Source: Oceanobacillus luteolus (GTDB lineage: Bacteria; Bacillota; Bacilli; Bacillales; Amphibacillaceae). Taken from it: DNA of 52,742 bases. Positions 34,825 through 44,353 of this stretch are shown in pieces. The stretch is taken from positions 1-52,742 of the forward strand of contig NZ_JAMBON010000024.1 in assembly GCF_023715655.1 (NCBI RefSeq), given 5' to 3'. The first letter of the stretch is position 1. Every line of letters starts with the position of its first letter. The translations under genes and the position numbers were made by a program. Under the pieces are notes generated by a model. The model worked only from the letters and a program-made list of their open reading frames with translations. It was not told the DNA's origin and searched no databases.

Positions 34825-35953
34825 AATTCGTAAACTAGTTGAACAGCCTATGATTCTTTTGTTTTTTATTGCTTGTTTATCGTTAAATACAATCTATATT
34901 TTAACAGCGGGACTCGACCAATCCTATTTAAATTATGTTCAGGAAACAGAATTGAAAACAGGAAATTTAGTTACATCTGATTTCCGTGAAAAACTTTCCA
35001 ATCAGTCTACGAGTAGAAAACAACAGCGGTTACTGACAGAAACAGCTGAACTAGAAAATATTTTTCAAGATTACTCAACAGAAGCAATGGGACAACAGAT
35101 CATCGGTTTTTATAAAATTCAAGGTGCAGTTGCTGAAAGGATGAAGACAAAATACGAGAAATTAACCCCCGTTGCAAGTGAATTAGGCGAAGAGCAAGCT
35201 GCCTTGGAAGTGGGAGCAGCAGGAGAAACAATGAGCTTTTTCACCTTTATAAGAAATCGATTATTTCGTGCGATTTTAGGAGAGAGTCTAATCTTTGCTA
35301 TATTACTAGGGTTGTATGGCAGTACTTCAGAGCGTTTCACGAAAACAGATATGTTAGTGATGACCTCAAAAACAGGGCGAAAAACACAAATAAGTAAATA
35401 CATAGCGAGCCTTATCATCACAAGTCTTTTTTACATAATGATGGTCATATTGACGTTTGGTATTTTTAATCATCTACACCCTATTGGATCATTATGGCAA
35501 ACGAGTATGTCGACACTATTTCATATAAATGTTTATATTCCTTATTTGCTGGAAGTCCCCTTTATAACTTGGCAACCAATGACATTGGTAAACTATACAA
35601 TATTGTCTATTTTATTAGGAGGTTTATTGGTCATTCTCTGTCATGGGTTTAATTTTCTTGTAGGCATCTGGACAAATCATCTATTTCGCGGATTTATTGT
35701 ATTCGTTGTCATTTATGTTGTCTTTCTGGGATTGGAACAATTCATTTATCAATTCGGTTGGTGGAATATGCATTCACTATTGATGTGGCATCCAATTTCC
35801 TTATGGAGAGTACAAGGCTACTGGTTTACAGAAATGGGGCCTTACTCAATCATTCCTTGGCAAGAATCGATTGCGACGATCATTAACCTATTTCTCTTAA
35901 TATTAGGCGGTCTTTTAACAAGTAAGTTCTATGCCACAAAGGAGGTAAAATAG
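34802..35953 (+). CDS. ABC transporter permease 1
   Basis: A 383-residue permease started at ATG 34802, with GGGGTGGCTGAGG before it. One helix at the N-terminus (about 19-38), a soluble outer domain of roughly 130 residues, then five helices between about 150 and 375. This layout of TM1, large exterior loop, then a helix bundle is that of ABC-2-type membrane proteins. The last base of the stop codon is the first base of the next gene's GTG. Confidence 0.88.
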   Translation: MLRIIPFEIRKLVEQPMILLFFIACLSLNTIYILTAGLDQSYLNYVQETELKTGNLVTSDFREKLSNQSTSRKQQRLLTETAELENIFQDYSTEAMGQQIIGFYKIQGAVAERMKTKYEKLTPVASELGEEQAALEVGAAGETMSFFTFIRNRLFRAILGESLIFAILLGLYGSTSERFTKTDMLVMTSKTGRKTQISKYIASLIITSLFYIMMVILTFGIFNHLHPIGSLWQTSMSTLFHINVYIPYLLEVPFITWQPMTLVNYTILSILLGGLLVILCHGFNFLVGIWTNHLFRGFIVFVVIYVVFLGLEQFIYQFGWWNMHSLLMWHPISLWRVQGYWFTEMGPYSIIPWQESIATIINLFLLILGGLLTSKFYATKEVK

Positions 35954-37179
35954 TGTTTTCTGTTGAGTTTAAAAAGTTATTTCAACCGATGTTATTTCTT
36001 GTAGCACTCTTGATAACGATTGTGTCTTACAATATAGATCTGAGTTTCATCCATACGTATTGGCCGAATGGTGATGCGATTCCTATTTATAATCACGCTT
36101 CCGATTGGCAAAATCGTTTTGGGCAAACGCTTGAGGAGGAGGAAATAGCAGAAATAGAAACGGAGTATAGTACCCTTATCAAAAAAGCAGACAAGATTGT
36201 CTCGGAGAACCCTATTGCCAAACAACTTCAACTTGGTAAATATGCGGAGTTTGAGTCATGGTATCAAGAAAATGCTTCCGGTGGGGCCATCAACGAAATG
36301 AATGAAGAAGAGTTAGAAATTGTTAAACAAAAAGATGCAATTCTGAAAGATCTATTAGAGGATACAGGTGATTCAATGGTGAGTCAAATCTTCGTCTTAC
36401 AAGGCTTACTTCACTCTATGGAGCAATTTGATGCATCGGACATATTCCTCAGCAATGAATACTATACAGAAAATGAAAAAGAAAGACTTTCGGAAACATT
36501 ATTTACCGAGGAAGGTTGGCGCAACATATTGCCTACTGAATTATCGCGTACCTTTGCTGGTTATTTCGAAGATATTCTTAAACTTTTTATTTTTCTATCG
36601 TCTTTATTGATTCCTGCTGTTTTTGTTAGAGATCGCTTGTTAAGAGTACAAACAATTCAATGGAGCAGTCGTCATGGACGAAAAATACTTTGGACACAGT
36701 TTGCTAGTGGCATAATTGCTAGTTTCCTATTGATTACTTGTATCGTAGGATTTTTTGGAAGTTTGCTGTATTTTACTGATTTCACACAATACTTCTCAAA
36801 TGGATTGAACTCATTCTTTATCGGTAATGAAGATCCTCTATTACTATCTTTTTATCAATGGACATTTGCACAATGGATGGTGAACGTTGTCTTGTTGGTT
36901 TATTTGATTGGGATGGCTTTTAGCGGAGTTCTCTTATTCCTCTCTCAAACGAGTCAACATTATTTATCATTACTAATGAAAATCATTCCGGTGGGGTTTG
37001 TATTTATTTACATTGCTAACCTAGTGCTTAAAGATGCATTTTATCTCAAAAATGAATTGTATCAATGGACAAAAATACCGATGATTGAAATATATACAGG
37101 AATTCTTCTGCTGGTTATTTGTATCAGTTTACCGATTATTCATTGTGTTCGACAGCAAGATAAGGATTTGTTGAATTGA
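35953..37179 (+). CDS. ABC transporter permease 2
   Basis: A 408-residue permease with the same architecture as the previous gene: a first helix near 10-27, an exterior domain of about 180 residues rich in Glu and Gln, then about five helices. GTG start with GGAGGTAAAAT. The two permeases and the ATPase would form one heterodimeric transporter. The two extended outer domains could bind a peptide or cell-wall ligand, but this is a guess. Confidence 0.88.
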   Translation: MFSVEFKKLFQPMLFLVALLITIVSYNIDLSFIHTYWPNGDAIPIYNHASDWQNRFGQTLEEEEIAEIETEYSTLIKKADKIVSENPIAKQLQLGKYAEFESWYQENASGGAINEMNEEELEIVKQKDAILKDLLEDTGDSMVSQIFVLQGLLHSMEQFDASDIFLSNEYYTENEKERLSETLFTEEGWRNILPTELSRTFAGYFEDILKLFIFLSSLLIPAVFVRDRLLRVQTIQWSSRHGRKILWTQFASGIIASFLLITCIVGFFGSLLYFTDFTQYFSNGLNSFFIGNEDPLLLSFYQWTFAQWMVNVVLLVYLIGMAFSGVLLFLSQTSQHYLSLLMKIIPVGFVFIYIANLVLKDAFYLKNELYQWTKIPMIEIYTGILLLVICISLPIIHCVRQQDKDLLN

Positions 37180-37247
37180 TTGATCGTCAGGGATGTTTTT
37201 CTGTCCCTAATATTTTCTCCTCTCGAATAGGAAAGTAGCATCGGTCT

Positions 37248-37280
37248 CTCCCTTTAGATTTTTATCTAAGGGGAGTTTTT
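37248..37280 (+). terminator. Terminator of the sigma/ABC operon
   Basis: CTCCCTTTAGAT (37248-37259) pairs with ATCTAAGGGGAG (37264-37275), followed by TTTTT. Confidence 0.9.
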
Positions 37281-37627
37281 GTGAGATGGGCTCCATAAAT
37301 CATACAGGTTTTTAAGCAAAGTGTAGATGTTATCCTAAAGATGTTTGTTGAAATTCGCATCTAATTTATATAGTGTTTGTGAAATATTGTTCTTTAGCAA
37401 AAAGGGGCAGTATAGTGAAAGAGGAAAGGATAGATTATGTTTTTTAATTAGTAAATAATATACTTATAGATTATTAGATAGCCGTCTGGTAAATTAGAAG
37501 TGTGGAAAAAAACGGAAAAAATGTAAACTCTAAAATCGTATGTAAAAAACCTTAGAGTACTCATTATTGGGATGCTAGGGGAATTGTGGGGATAAAGTTT
37601 TTAAAGACAAACTTAGGGGTGTTACAA
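37281..37627. other. Intergenic region before the CamS-like gene
   Basis: No gene visible. It is purine-rich near 37500-37530 (GTGGAAAAAAACGGAAAAAA). It should hold the promoter of the broken lipoprotein gene, and I cannot pick a convincing one. Confidence 0.5.
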
Positions 37628-38718
37628 ATGAAAAAGATACTTATCTGGTTTTTAGGTGCTTTAGTAGTCCTATCCAGTTGCGCACAAATTGGGGAAGAAC
37701 CAAAAGATGATAATGAGAAGGAAAATCTGCCTGTTTTAGGAAGCCAATCCTCAGAAGAAACGTACCGGATGATTACTCCCTATAAAACAGGGGCTGCAAG
37801 GGGGAGAATTACAACGCAGATATCCAATCGCGTAGATATAGATGAATTGGAAGTGGGACTAAGGCGTCATTCTATGGATGTATTCGACCCGAGTGAATTC
37901 TATTTCCAAGAGGGGCAGTATTTATCGGACGACACGATTATAAATTGGATTGCCGAACTTAATCCGGCAAGAAAGGATAATTGGAGTGAAAAAAACATAG
38001 GGAAAATCCACGGGTTTTCTCACATGTTCTAGAACAAAATTACTTAAAAAGAGTTGGTGAAAAAGAGGTTGAGTTGGCAGGAATCTCCATCGGGATTGCG
38101 TTAAAGTCCGTATATAGCTTCCAAGCACCACTACATGGTGAATCTTTTACCGAAGAGATTGATATGAATCGTATGATGAGGAAGGGATATGAGGTAGCAC
38201 AAAGAGTAGTGGATGATATAAGAGAATTGGAAGGACTTTCTGACATCCCTATTATGATCGCTTTATATCGCGAGTCCGAGCCGTCTTCGCCTATACCTGG
38301 AAATTATGTAGCAAGAACAATCGTTACAGATAAAAATACAATTACGAACTGGGAAACCATTGATGAGGAATATATTCTCTTTCCTTCCGAGGAAAGCGAA
38401 CATAAACATTTGGAAGAACATGAGAACGTAAAGCGCTTTGGCGATAAAATTGCACAATATTTTCCAAATTATACTGGATTGACTGGGAGCGGATTTTCTA
38501 CTAATAAACAACTCCAGACTCTATCAATAGAAATTCCAATTGAGCTCTTTGGTAATTCCGAGCTTACAGGGTTTATGCAGCACGTATCCGACCTAGTATA
38601 CGATATATTTGATAATTATTACGACATAGAAATAAAAGTAACCTCTAGCAATGAAACCATAGGCCATATATACCGGAAAGCCGGTGATGAATCTCTTCAA
38701 GTATATATCTATCATTAG
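37628..38718 (+). pseudogene. camS: CamS/YerH family sex-pheromone-precursor lipoprotein, frameshifted
   Basis: ATG 37628 starts a lipoprotein signal peptide with lipobox LSSC (Cys18), then the CamS domain start (SEETYRMITPYKTGAARG, and further on EFYFQEGQYLSDDTI). At about 38027-38029 the frame shifts. Before it the text reads GFSHM, after it LEQNYLKRVGEKEVELAGISIGIALKSVYSF in another frame, continuing to a normal C-terminus. Joined, the parts give about 362 residues, near full length. One deleted base explains it. CamS-type lipoproteins release small pheromone-like peptides from their signal sequence, and that part is intact here. Confidence 0.85.
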
Positions 38719-38871
38719 GCAGGAATATGTTCAATCTTATAAGCATATTTATTTCGGTAGAGAGAAGTATTGAAATAACCGGAAATAATGGACAGACAGT
38801 AAATAAAAATCGTAAAGGCGCTTTAAAAAATTAAACTACTGAACTAGTGGGTGCGTTAATCTGAGATGAAC

Positions 38872-40531
38872 TGCCCCCTGTCAAGTAGACAGTGGAAATA
38901 ATAAAATTTAGTCTAAGCGGCTTTAGTTCTGTATTCAACAGGGCTAAGGCCGTTTAGTTTTTCTTGATATCTTTCATGATTATAAAAGTAAATGTATTCA
39001 TCAATTGCTTTTGTGAGGTTTTCAAATGACTCATACTTATGTAAATAATATTTTTCACACTTAAGAGTTCCCCAGAAAGACTCCATTGGTCCATTATCAA
39101 TACATTTTCCTACACGAGACATACTCTGTGTCATTCCAGCTTGATTCAATCTTCGTTTAAACCCGTGAGAAGTGTACTGGAATCCACGATCGCTATGAAT
39201 GAGTGGATGTTCACCATCTAGTTGGCCAATTGCTTCATCAAGTGTTTGAAATACAAGTTTGTTATTATTGGAATGTCCTAAAACATAGCTAATAATTGAA
39301 CCATCATGTAAATCCAAAATGGCATTTAAATAAGCCTTTCTTGAGCCATATTTGAACTCGGTAACGTCCGTTACCCATTTTTCATTCGGCTTTTCAGAAG
39401 TAAACTCACGATTCAATACATTCTCTGCAATGTGTTGAGGAATAGAGCGCTGATATTGTGGTTTCTTTCTCCGTATCACGGATTGAATCCCTGCAATATT
39501 CATTAGTCTAAAAATACGTTTATGATTATATTGATGATTAAACATTCTATTGATATTTAAGGTCATTCGACGATAGCCATAGATGCCCTCTACTTTTTTA
39601 TGGAGGGTCTTCATTTCTTTTAAGATTTCTTCGTTCTCAAGCTCTCTCGTAGAAGGTTTACGTTTTAACCATTTATAATAAGCAGCACGTGAAATATCTG
39701 CGATATCGCATAGTAAAACAATACTTAGATTCTCGTTCTCATACAGTTCTTTAATTGCGACATACCTATCTTCATATCTTACTTGGTTTATTTTCGCCTC
39801 CTTTCGATCTCGTCTAACTTTTTTAGAAAAGCATTTTCTGCACGTAAACGCTCATTCTCTTTTTCGATTCGAAGAATCTCTAACTTCATTTTCTCTTCAG
39901 ATGTTAATTCTTCTTTACTTTTAGAACGTCCTCGTCCATCTTTTAACGCATCCCATCCGCCAGCTTCATATTTACGTACCCATTGGTATACTTGTTGATA
40001 GGATACTTGGTGCTTTCCGGCTGTTTCTTGATAATTCTTTCCGTTAGTTAAAGCATCTTGTACAATTTCAATTCTTTCTTCCCAAGTTGTTTTTCTCCCT
40101 TTAGTCATAGTGCTCGATCTCCCTTTTCCCGTGTCTTTTAATTCACTATGACTATTATACTTTTTAATCCATCTTCCGAGTACCCCCATACTAGCTATCT
40201 CATACTTTCGTAGAACTTCATTTTGAGAATATTCCCCTGATAAGTAATCTCTTACTGCAGCTTCTTTTAATTCTTTTGAATACTGTTTCCGGATTTTTGT
40301 ATCAGCTAATCCCTCCATCCCAAATAATTCAAATTTCTCATTCCACCTATACACGGTATTCTTCTGAATTTGATACTTTGAACAGATTTTTGAAAGTGAA
40401 TATCCTCCACCTTTATAAGCCATGACTACTTCATATTTAAAATCAATTGAATAGTAAATATTAGACATAAAAAAACTCCCCCAATAGTAAACAGATATTT
40501 ATTTTTTAATCTGTCTACTTTAAGGGGAGCA
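38872..40531 (-). mobile_element. IS3-family (IS150-like) insertion sequence
   Basis: A complete-looking 1.66-kb element. The ends read TGCCCCC...AAGTAGACAG on the left and, in reverse complement, TGCTCCCC...AAGTAGACAG on the right, giving imperfect terminal inverted repeats. Inside are overlapping orfA and orfB on the minus strand. The flanks look like the two arms of a terminator hairpin (GCGTTAATC left, GATTATCGC right), so the element probably inserted in its loop. No clear target duplication is visible. Confidence 0.88.
38913..40468 (-). CDS. IS3-family transposase OrfAB (by -1 frameshift)
   Basis: OrfA (39788-40468, 226 residues) carries helix-turn-helix segments and a C-terminal leucine-zipper-like part with ENERLRAENAFLKKLDE. 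A slippery heptamer A AAA AAG is read at 39824-39818 on the minus strand, at the FLKK codons, just before the end of orfA. A -1 shift there enters the orfB frame and gives one OrfAB protein ending at 38913. OrfB has the HTH_21 and rve domains with the DDE residues in WVTDVTEF, LIHSDRGFQY and NGPMESFWG. Both frames look intact, so this element may be active. Confidence 0.9.
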
Positions 40532-40560
40532 TATCAAGAAGGATTATCGCTCTTTTTGTT
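40531..40560 (+). terminator. Right half of a terminator split by the IS3 element
   Basis: TATCAAGAAGGATTATCGCTC is followed by TTTTTGTTGAAG and matches the 3' half of the terminators at 11433-11462 and 51270-51300. The other arm, GCGTTAATC, lies at 38853-38861, on the far side of the insertion. Confidence 0.5.
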
Positions 40561-40609
40561 GAAGTTAATGGTAAAATATTTTTATGAATAAACATCTGGG
40601 GGAAATCAA

Positions 40610-40909
40610 ATGAGGACAATCTTAGAATTAATTCGGGTAATATTACTATTGAGTTTATTGGGTGCATTAGGCTGGTTCATTGTAGGCAATATTTATAGAA
40701 TTAATGAAGTTACAGAGGTTTATTCTTGGTTTGGTGCAATTGCCATTTTAATACTTCTATTTGTTTTGTATCGAAATAAGCTGCAATTCTCCGGGTGGTA
40801 TAAAGGAGAAGGTAGGATGAAGCTTTCAAAAATTGTCACTAGGACACTGGTGTTAAGTTCTATCTTGTTGTTTGCCATGCCATTTCTATTGGGGTTTTTC
40901 ATGAGCTAA
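40610..40909 (+). CDS. Small three-helix membrane protein
   Basis: 99 residues, ATG with a GGGGGAAATC site. Hydrophobic helices at about 8-26, 41-57 and 76-97, with a central basic GEGRMKLSK loop. No family recognised. The gene begins 80 bp after the IS3 element, so its upstream promoter region may have been altered by the insertion. Confidence 0.6.
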   Translation: MRTILELIRVILLLSLLGALGWFIVGNIYRINEVTEVYSWFGAIAILILLFVLYRNKLQFSGWYKGEGRMKLSKIVTRTLVLSSILLFAMPFLLGFFMS

Positions 40910-40939
40910 CGGTATCGAGCTTTTAAAAAGAATGAAAAG

Positions 40940-40968
40940 CGCATGGAATCAAGGTGTGATTCCATGCG
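40940..40968 (-). terminator. Terminator of the organosulfur operon
   Basis: CGCATGGAATCA and TGATTCCATGCG make a perfect 12-bp stem. On the minus strand it is followed by CTTTTC, so it ends the minus-strand operon. Confidence 0.85.
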
Positions 40969-40999
40969 TCGTATAGAATTACTGAGCCGCGATCCAAAC

Positions 41000-42370
41000 T
41001 TAACTTCTCACTCCTCCAAAAGCTCCGCGATACTTCGCTGCAGGATGACGCTCGCTCAGACGATCCTGGCCGAACAATCTTCCGCGTAGTGTTTCTGGTT
41101 TTGCTTCCCTCTCTTTCAGCAACCCGCGCTCTTCTAATACTGGTACGACTTTTTCGATGAATTCCGTATAAGAACTTGGGATAAAGGCGTTTATTACATT
41201 AATACCCGATACCCCGGCATCCAGCCACTCTTCCAGCCGGTCGGCAATTTGTTCTGGAGTACCGACAATTCTTGTTGATTTGCCGTGGTGGTCGGCTACA
41301 TCACGTAAGGTTGGTTTTCGTCCTTCGACCGATTGTTTTATCCAGTTGAAGATGCCGCGCACACCCTCAGTTTCAATATCCTCAATCGGTGTATCCAAAT
41401 CCCATTTGCCGAAGTCGATTCCCATGCCTCCGCCGATGTGGGCAATCATCATCTTGTGATCGGTAATCTCATCCAGCTCCTTTGCCTTTTTCTGCGCTTC
41501 TTCTTCGGTCTCACCAATCACAAAAGATTGTCCCTGGAAAAATTGAATATCTTCACCATTTCTTCCGTTTTCCACCGCTATTTCTCTTACTTCAGCGATA
41601 AGGCTTTTCGCAACTTTCGGACTCGGTGTGTTAATGAAAATCGCTTCCGCATGTTTTGCCGCAAATGCTTTTCCTCTTGTTGAAGCACCCGCCTGGAATA
41701 GGAGCGGTGTCCGTTGTGGGGAAGGGGAAACAAGGTGCGGACCTTCGACTTTGTAATGCTTGCTTTCATGATGAATTTTATGAACATGCGCCGGATCTGC
41801 GTAAATCCCAGTTTTCCGATCTTTTTTCAACGCCTCATCATCCCAGGAGCCTTCCCATAATTTGTACAATACATCGAGATATTCTTCCGCCGTATCATAT
41901 CGTTCGTCATGTGGAAGCATCCCTTCGTAGCCGTAATTTCTAAAGCCGTTCTCCAAATACCCGGTCACAATATTCCAAGCGACACGGCCGCGGGAAAGAT
42001 GGTCGAGCGTTGATATTTGTCTGGCAAAATTGTAGGGAGGTTGCTGAAAAACACCAGCTGTCACTGCTACTCCAAGCCGTTCTGTCGTTGCTGCAATGGC
42101 TGATGCCAGCGTAAACGGATCATTGCTCGGAACCTGCAGGCCATTTCGAACGTGAGCTTCCCAGCCGCCTTCATAATCACCGTACAGACCAACGACATCC
42201 GCCAGAAAAATCGTGTCAAATCCGCCGTCTTCCAATTCTTTCGCAAGTGAGGTCCAGAGGCTTAAATCATTGAAATCCCGCTGTTTTCCTCTTGGATCGC
42301 GCCACGTACCATGGACAATATGTGAAGCTGTATTCATGACAAATGCAGTAAGTGATAATGTTTTACTCAT
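41000..42370 (-). CDS. FMN-dependent monooxygenase (NtaA/SnaA/DszA family)
   Basis: A 456-residue bacterial luciferase-like flavin monooxygenase. The FDTIFLADVVG and RQISTLDHLSRGRVAWNIVT segments define the NtaA/DszA/SnaA group. DszA relatives open C-S bonds of sulfones, others oxidise nitrilotriacetate or similar. The reaction needs FMNH2 from a separate reductase, which is not encoded nearby. It is the last gene behind a SAM riboswitch with a DszC-like gene 21 bp upstream, so a role in releasing sulfur from an organic compound is likely. ATG follows AAGGAGAG. Confidence 0.93.
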   Translation of the reverse strand: MSKTLSLTAFVMNTASHIVHGTWRDPRGKQRDFNDLSLWTSLAKELEDGGFDTIFLADVVGLYGDYEGGWEAHVRNGLQVPSNDPFTLASAIAATTERLGVAVTAGVFQQPPYNFARQISTLDHLSRGRVAWNIVTGYLENGFRNYGYEGMLPHDERYDTAEEYLDVLYKLWEGSWDDEALKKDRKTGIYADPAHVHKIHHESKHYKVEGPHLVSPSPQRTPLLFQAGASTRGKAFAAKHAEAIFINTPSPKVAKSLIAEVREIAVENGRNGEDIQFFQGQSFVIGETEEEAQKKAKELDEITDHKMMIAHIGGGMGIDFGKWDLDTPIEDIETEGVRGIFNWIKQSVEGRKPTLRDVADHHGKSTRIVGTPEQIADRLEEWLDAGVSGINVINAFIPSSYTEFIEKVVPVLEERGLLKEREAKPETLRGRLFGQDRLSERHPAAKYRGAFGGVRS

Positions 42371-42391
42371 GTTATTTCTCTCCTTTTTCTT

Positions 42392-43582
42392 TTAAAAGTA
42401 AGCCGTTGTCGGCAATGATTCTCCGTTGATATGATAGTTTCCAATCAGCCTTGATTTGTACAGTGTCGGATTATGGGAAGCAAGGGTACGAATGTTGCGC
42501 CAATGTCTATCCAGGTTGGCAGATTGTTTTGTTGCCGATGCGCTGCCGACTTCAAAGAGTAATGATGCTGCCTCGAGCGCAAGTTTTTCTATGGCAACCT
42601 TTACTTGCGACCCGTTCAGTGCGGCCGTATGATCTGCTTCAGCATTGTTGTAGTCCGCACGAGAAGTATCGATGCTTCTTGCAGCGGTGAGCACGATGGA
42701 TTCTGCTGCAAAAGCATAGCTCGATAATTCCCCGACAACCTGCTGCAACTGCGGATCTTGTTTTAAGTCTGTCGTGTTTCCGTGTGAAAAGGACCGCTTC
42801 CGCTTGCCAATCAGCTCGACCGCATCCGTAACAATCCGATTCAAAATCCCGGCAATGATCCCTTGAAGATATAAATGTGGAATCGGGGCATAGGTATTAT
42901 TTTTGTCATTCGAATCAAATATTTCCTCTGCCGAAACACGCACACGATCAAAGCTTGTCGTCCCGCTGCCCGTCATTTTTTGGCCGAATCCATCCCAGTC
43001 ATCGCGCACCGTCACTCCGTCTCGTTTAACCGGGACAATCACATTCACAGGGGCATCACCAAGCATCGCAGTAACTTCTGTGAAATCCGCATAATATGTT
43101 CCGGTCGTAAACGCTTTTTCCCCTTGTAAAATATATCCGTCTCCCTCTTTCACCAAATGGGTGTCGTATTTCCCGCCGCCAGCTTGGTGTTTCGAATTCT
43201 CGGTATATGCATTGCCGATGATCGCTCCTTGGCGAATTTCCTTTAAGAAATGCTCTCGATGAGGAGTTTTATTTCTCAATAGAAATTCCACGGTCATGAA
43301 ATGTGCCCGGAAAATATGTGCAAGCTCCGGATCTGCCTCCGCAACCCGAATGACTGCCGTAAATAGTTCTTCGATAGAAGCTCCGGCACCACCCAACTCC
43401 TTCGGCAGTGTAATGGCGCCGAACCGGAAATCTTTTAGTATCTGCACCCCTGTCCATGGATGTTGCCTGCCACCTTTCTTATTTCTCCAATCATAATCCG
43501 CCCGAATCGCCTCAATGACCTCATCAAAAGCTTCCGAATAAATATCCAATTGCCCGGTTTTCGTTGTTAATGTTGTACTCAA
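42392..43582 (-). CDS. Acyl-CoA dehydrogenase-fold monooxygenase (DszC/SfnB-like)
   Basis: I start at TTG 43582 (GAGGAGAGG nine bases before), giving 396 residues. The frame is open 27 codons further up, but without a site. The protein has the acyl-CoA dehydrogenase fold with ITLPKELGGAG, NAYTENS, and a C-terminal helical domain with VGSASATKQSANLDRHWRN, as in DszC and SfnB. These use FMNH2 and oxygen to oxidise sulfur. With the DszA-like partner it would form a two-step pathway freeing sulfite or sulfinate from an organosulfur compound. Confidence 0.92.
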   Translation of the reverse strand: MSTTLTTKTGQLDIYSEAFDEVIEAIRADYDWRNKKGGRQHPWTGVQILKDFRFGAITLPKELGGAGASIEELFTAVIRVAEADPELAHIFRAHFMTVEFLLRNKTPHREHFLKEIRQGAIIGNAYTENSKHQAGGGKYDTHLVKEGDGYILQGEKAFTTGTYYADFTEVTAMLGDAPVNVIVPVKRDGVTVRDDWDGFGQKMTGSGTTSFDRVRVSAEEIFDSNDKNNTYAPIPHLYLQGIIAGILNRIVTDAVELIGKRKRSFSHGNTTDLKQDPQLQQVVGELSSYAFAAESIVLTAARSIDTSRADYNNAEADHTAALNGSQVKVAIEKLALEAASLLFEVGSASATKQSANLDRHWRNIRTLASHNPTLYKSRLIGNYHINGESLPTTAYF

Positions 43583-43782
43583 TCTAATCCTCTCCTCGTC
43601 ATTACTGTAATTTTGAAACGCCCCATTCCGTAACTTCAGCCATATAAAAAAGGCACATTGCAATTAGGATAGAAATGTATCCTCATCACAAGTACCTTTC
43701 GTTGTCGAATCGGCAATGAAGTTGTATGGAAAGTCGATCATACTGGGAAACGCTATTGTCTATCATGGTTGATGCAATCGCC

Positions 43783-43944
43783 TTATTTACGGATTGCTTT
43801 TTCCTGCAATGGAAACCGTTTTTTCTCTGTCGTGTCAATTTGAGTAATTTTCCCATCATGTACGGTGATCGTTAAACTTCCGTATTCGAGCTCTTCCAAC
43901 TTCGCTAAAATATGTTCAATTTTGGTGCGGTCATATTTATTCAA
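43783..43944 (-). CDS. YezD family small protein (DUF2292)
   Basis: A 53-residue protein, starting at TTG 43944 with GGGAGG eight bases upstream. The central part LAKLEELEYGSLTITVHDGKITQID matches the DUF2292/YezD family, which repeatedly occurs with sulfur-assimilation genes in Firmicutes. Function unknown. It is the first gene after the SAM riboswitch. About 200 bp without a clear gene separates it from the DszC-like gene. Confidence 0.85.
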   Translation of the reverse strand: MNKYDRTKIEHILAKLEELEYGSLTITVHDGKITQIDTTEKKRFPLQEKAIRK

Positions 43945-44011
43945 GCCCCAACCTCCCCATCGAAATATGATTTATAAAAAAAATTAACCCTCCAATCCTG
44001 ATTGTTTTCAA

Positions 44012-44182
44012 TAAAATAAAAACCCTCTTCTCGATATAAGAAGAGGGTGAATTCAACAAAAATAGTCGAACGGCTCTTCTTATCTTTCAGGCACACGCCT
44101 GCTGGAATTAGCACAGTTCTTGCATGAAGCAAGTCTGTTGCCGAGGCTTCAAAGGGCCAGTCCCTCCACCTCTCTGGATAAG
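44012..44182 (-). promoter_or_regulatory. SAM-I riboswitch (S-box) with terminator
   Basis: Read on the minus strand from 44182: CTTATCCAGAGAGGTGGAGG, then GACTGGCCC, GAAGCCTCGGCAAC, a variable P3/P4 part and GTGCCTGAAAGATAAG closing the P1 helix at 44079. These are the conserved S-box elements, including the kink-turn and the SAM-contacting core. The expression platform is ACCCTCTTCT paired with GAGAAGAGGGT and a T tract, ending near 44012. High SAM should end transcription before yezD. Confidence 0.97.
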
Positions 44183-44353
44183 AAAATCAAACTAATTTAA
44201 TTTTTAAAATTTATAGGTAAAGAATAATCTAGTTTTTCCCTTCTGTCAAGAGGAAGATGGAAATTATTTCTAAAACGGACTTTTTCTAAAAGGGGAATCG
44301 GCATGTTTGTCGAATTATTTATTTAGGGCATTCAGGAGAAGGAGAGAAAAAGA

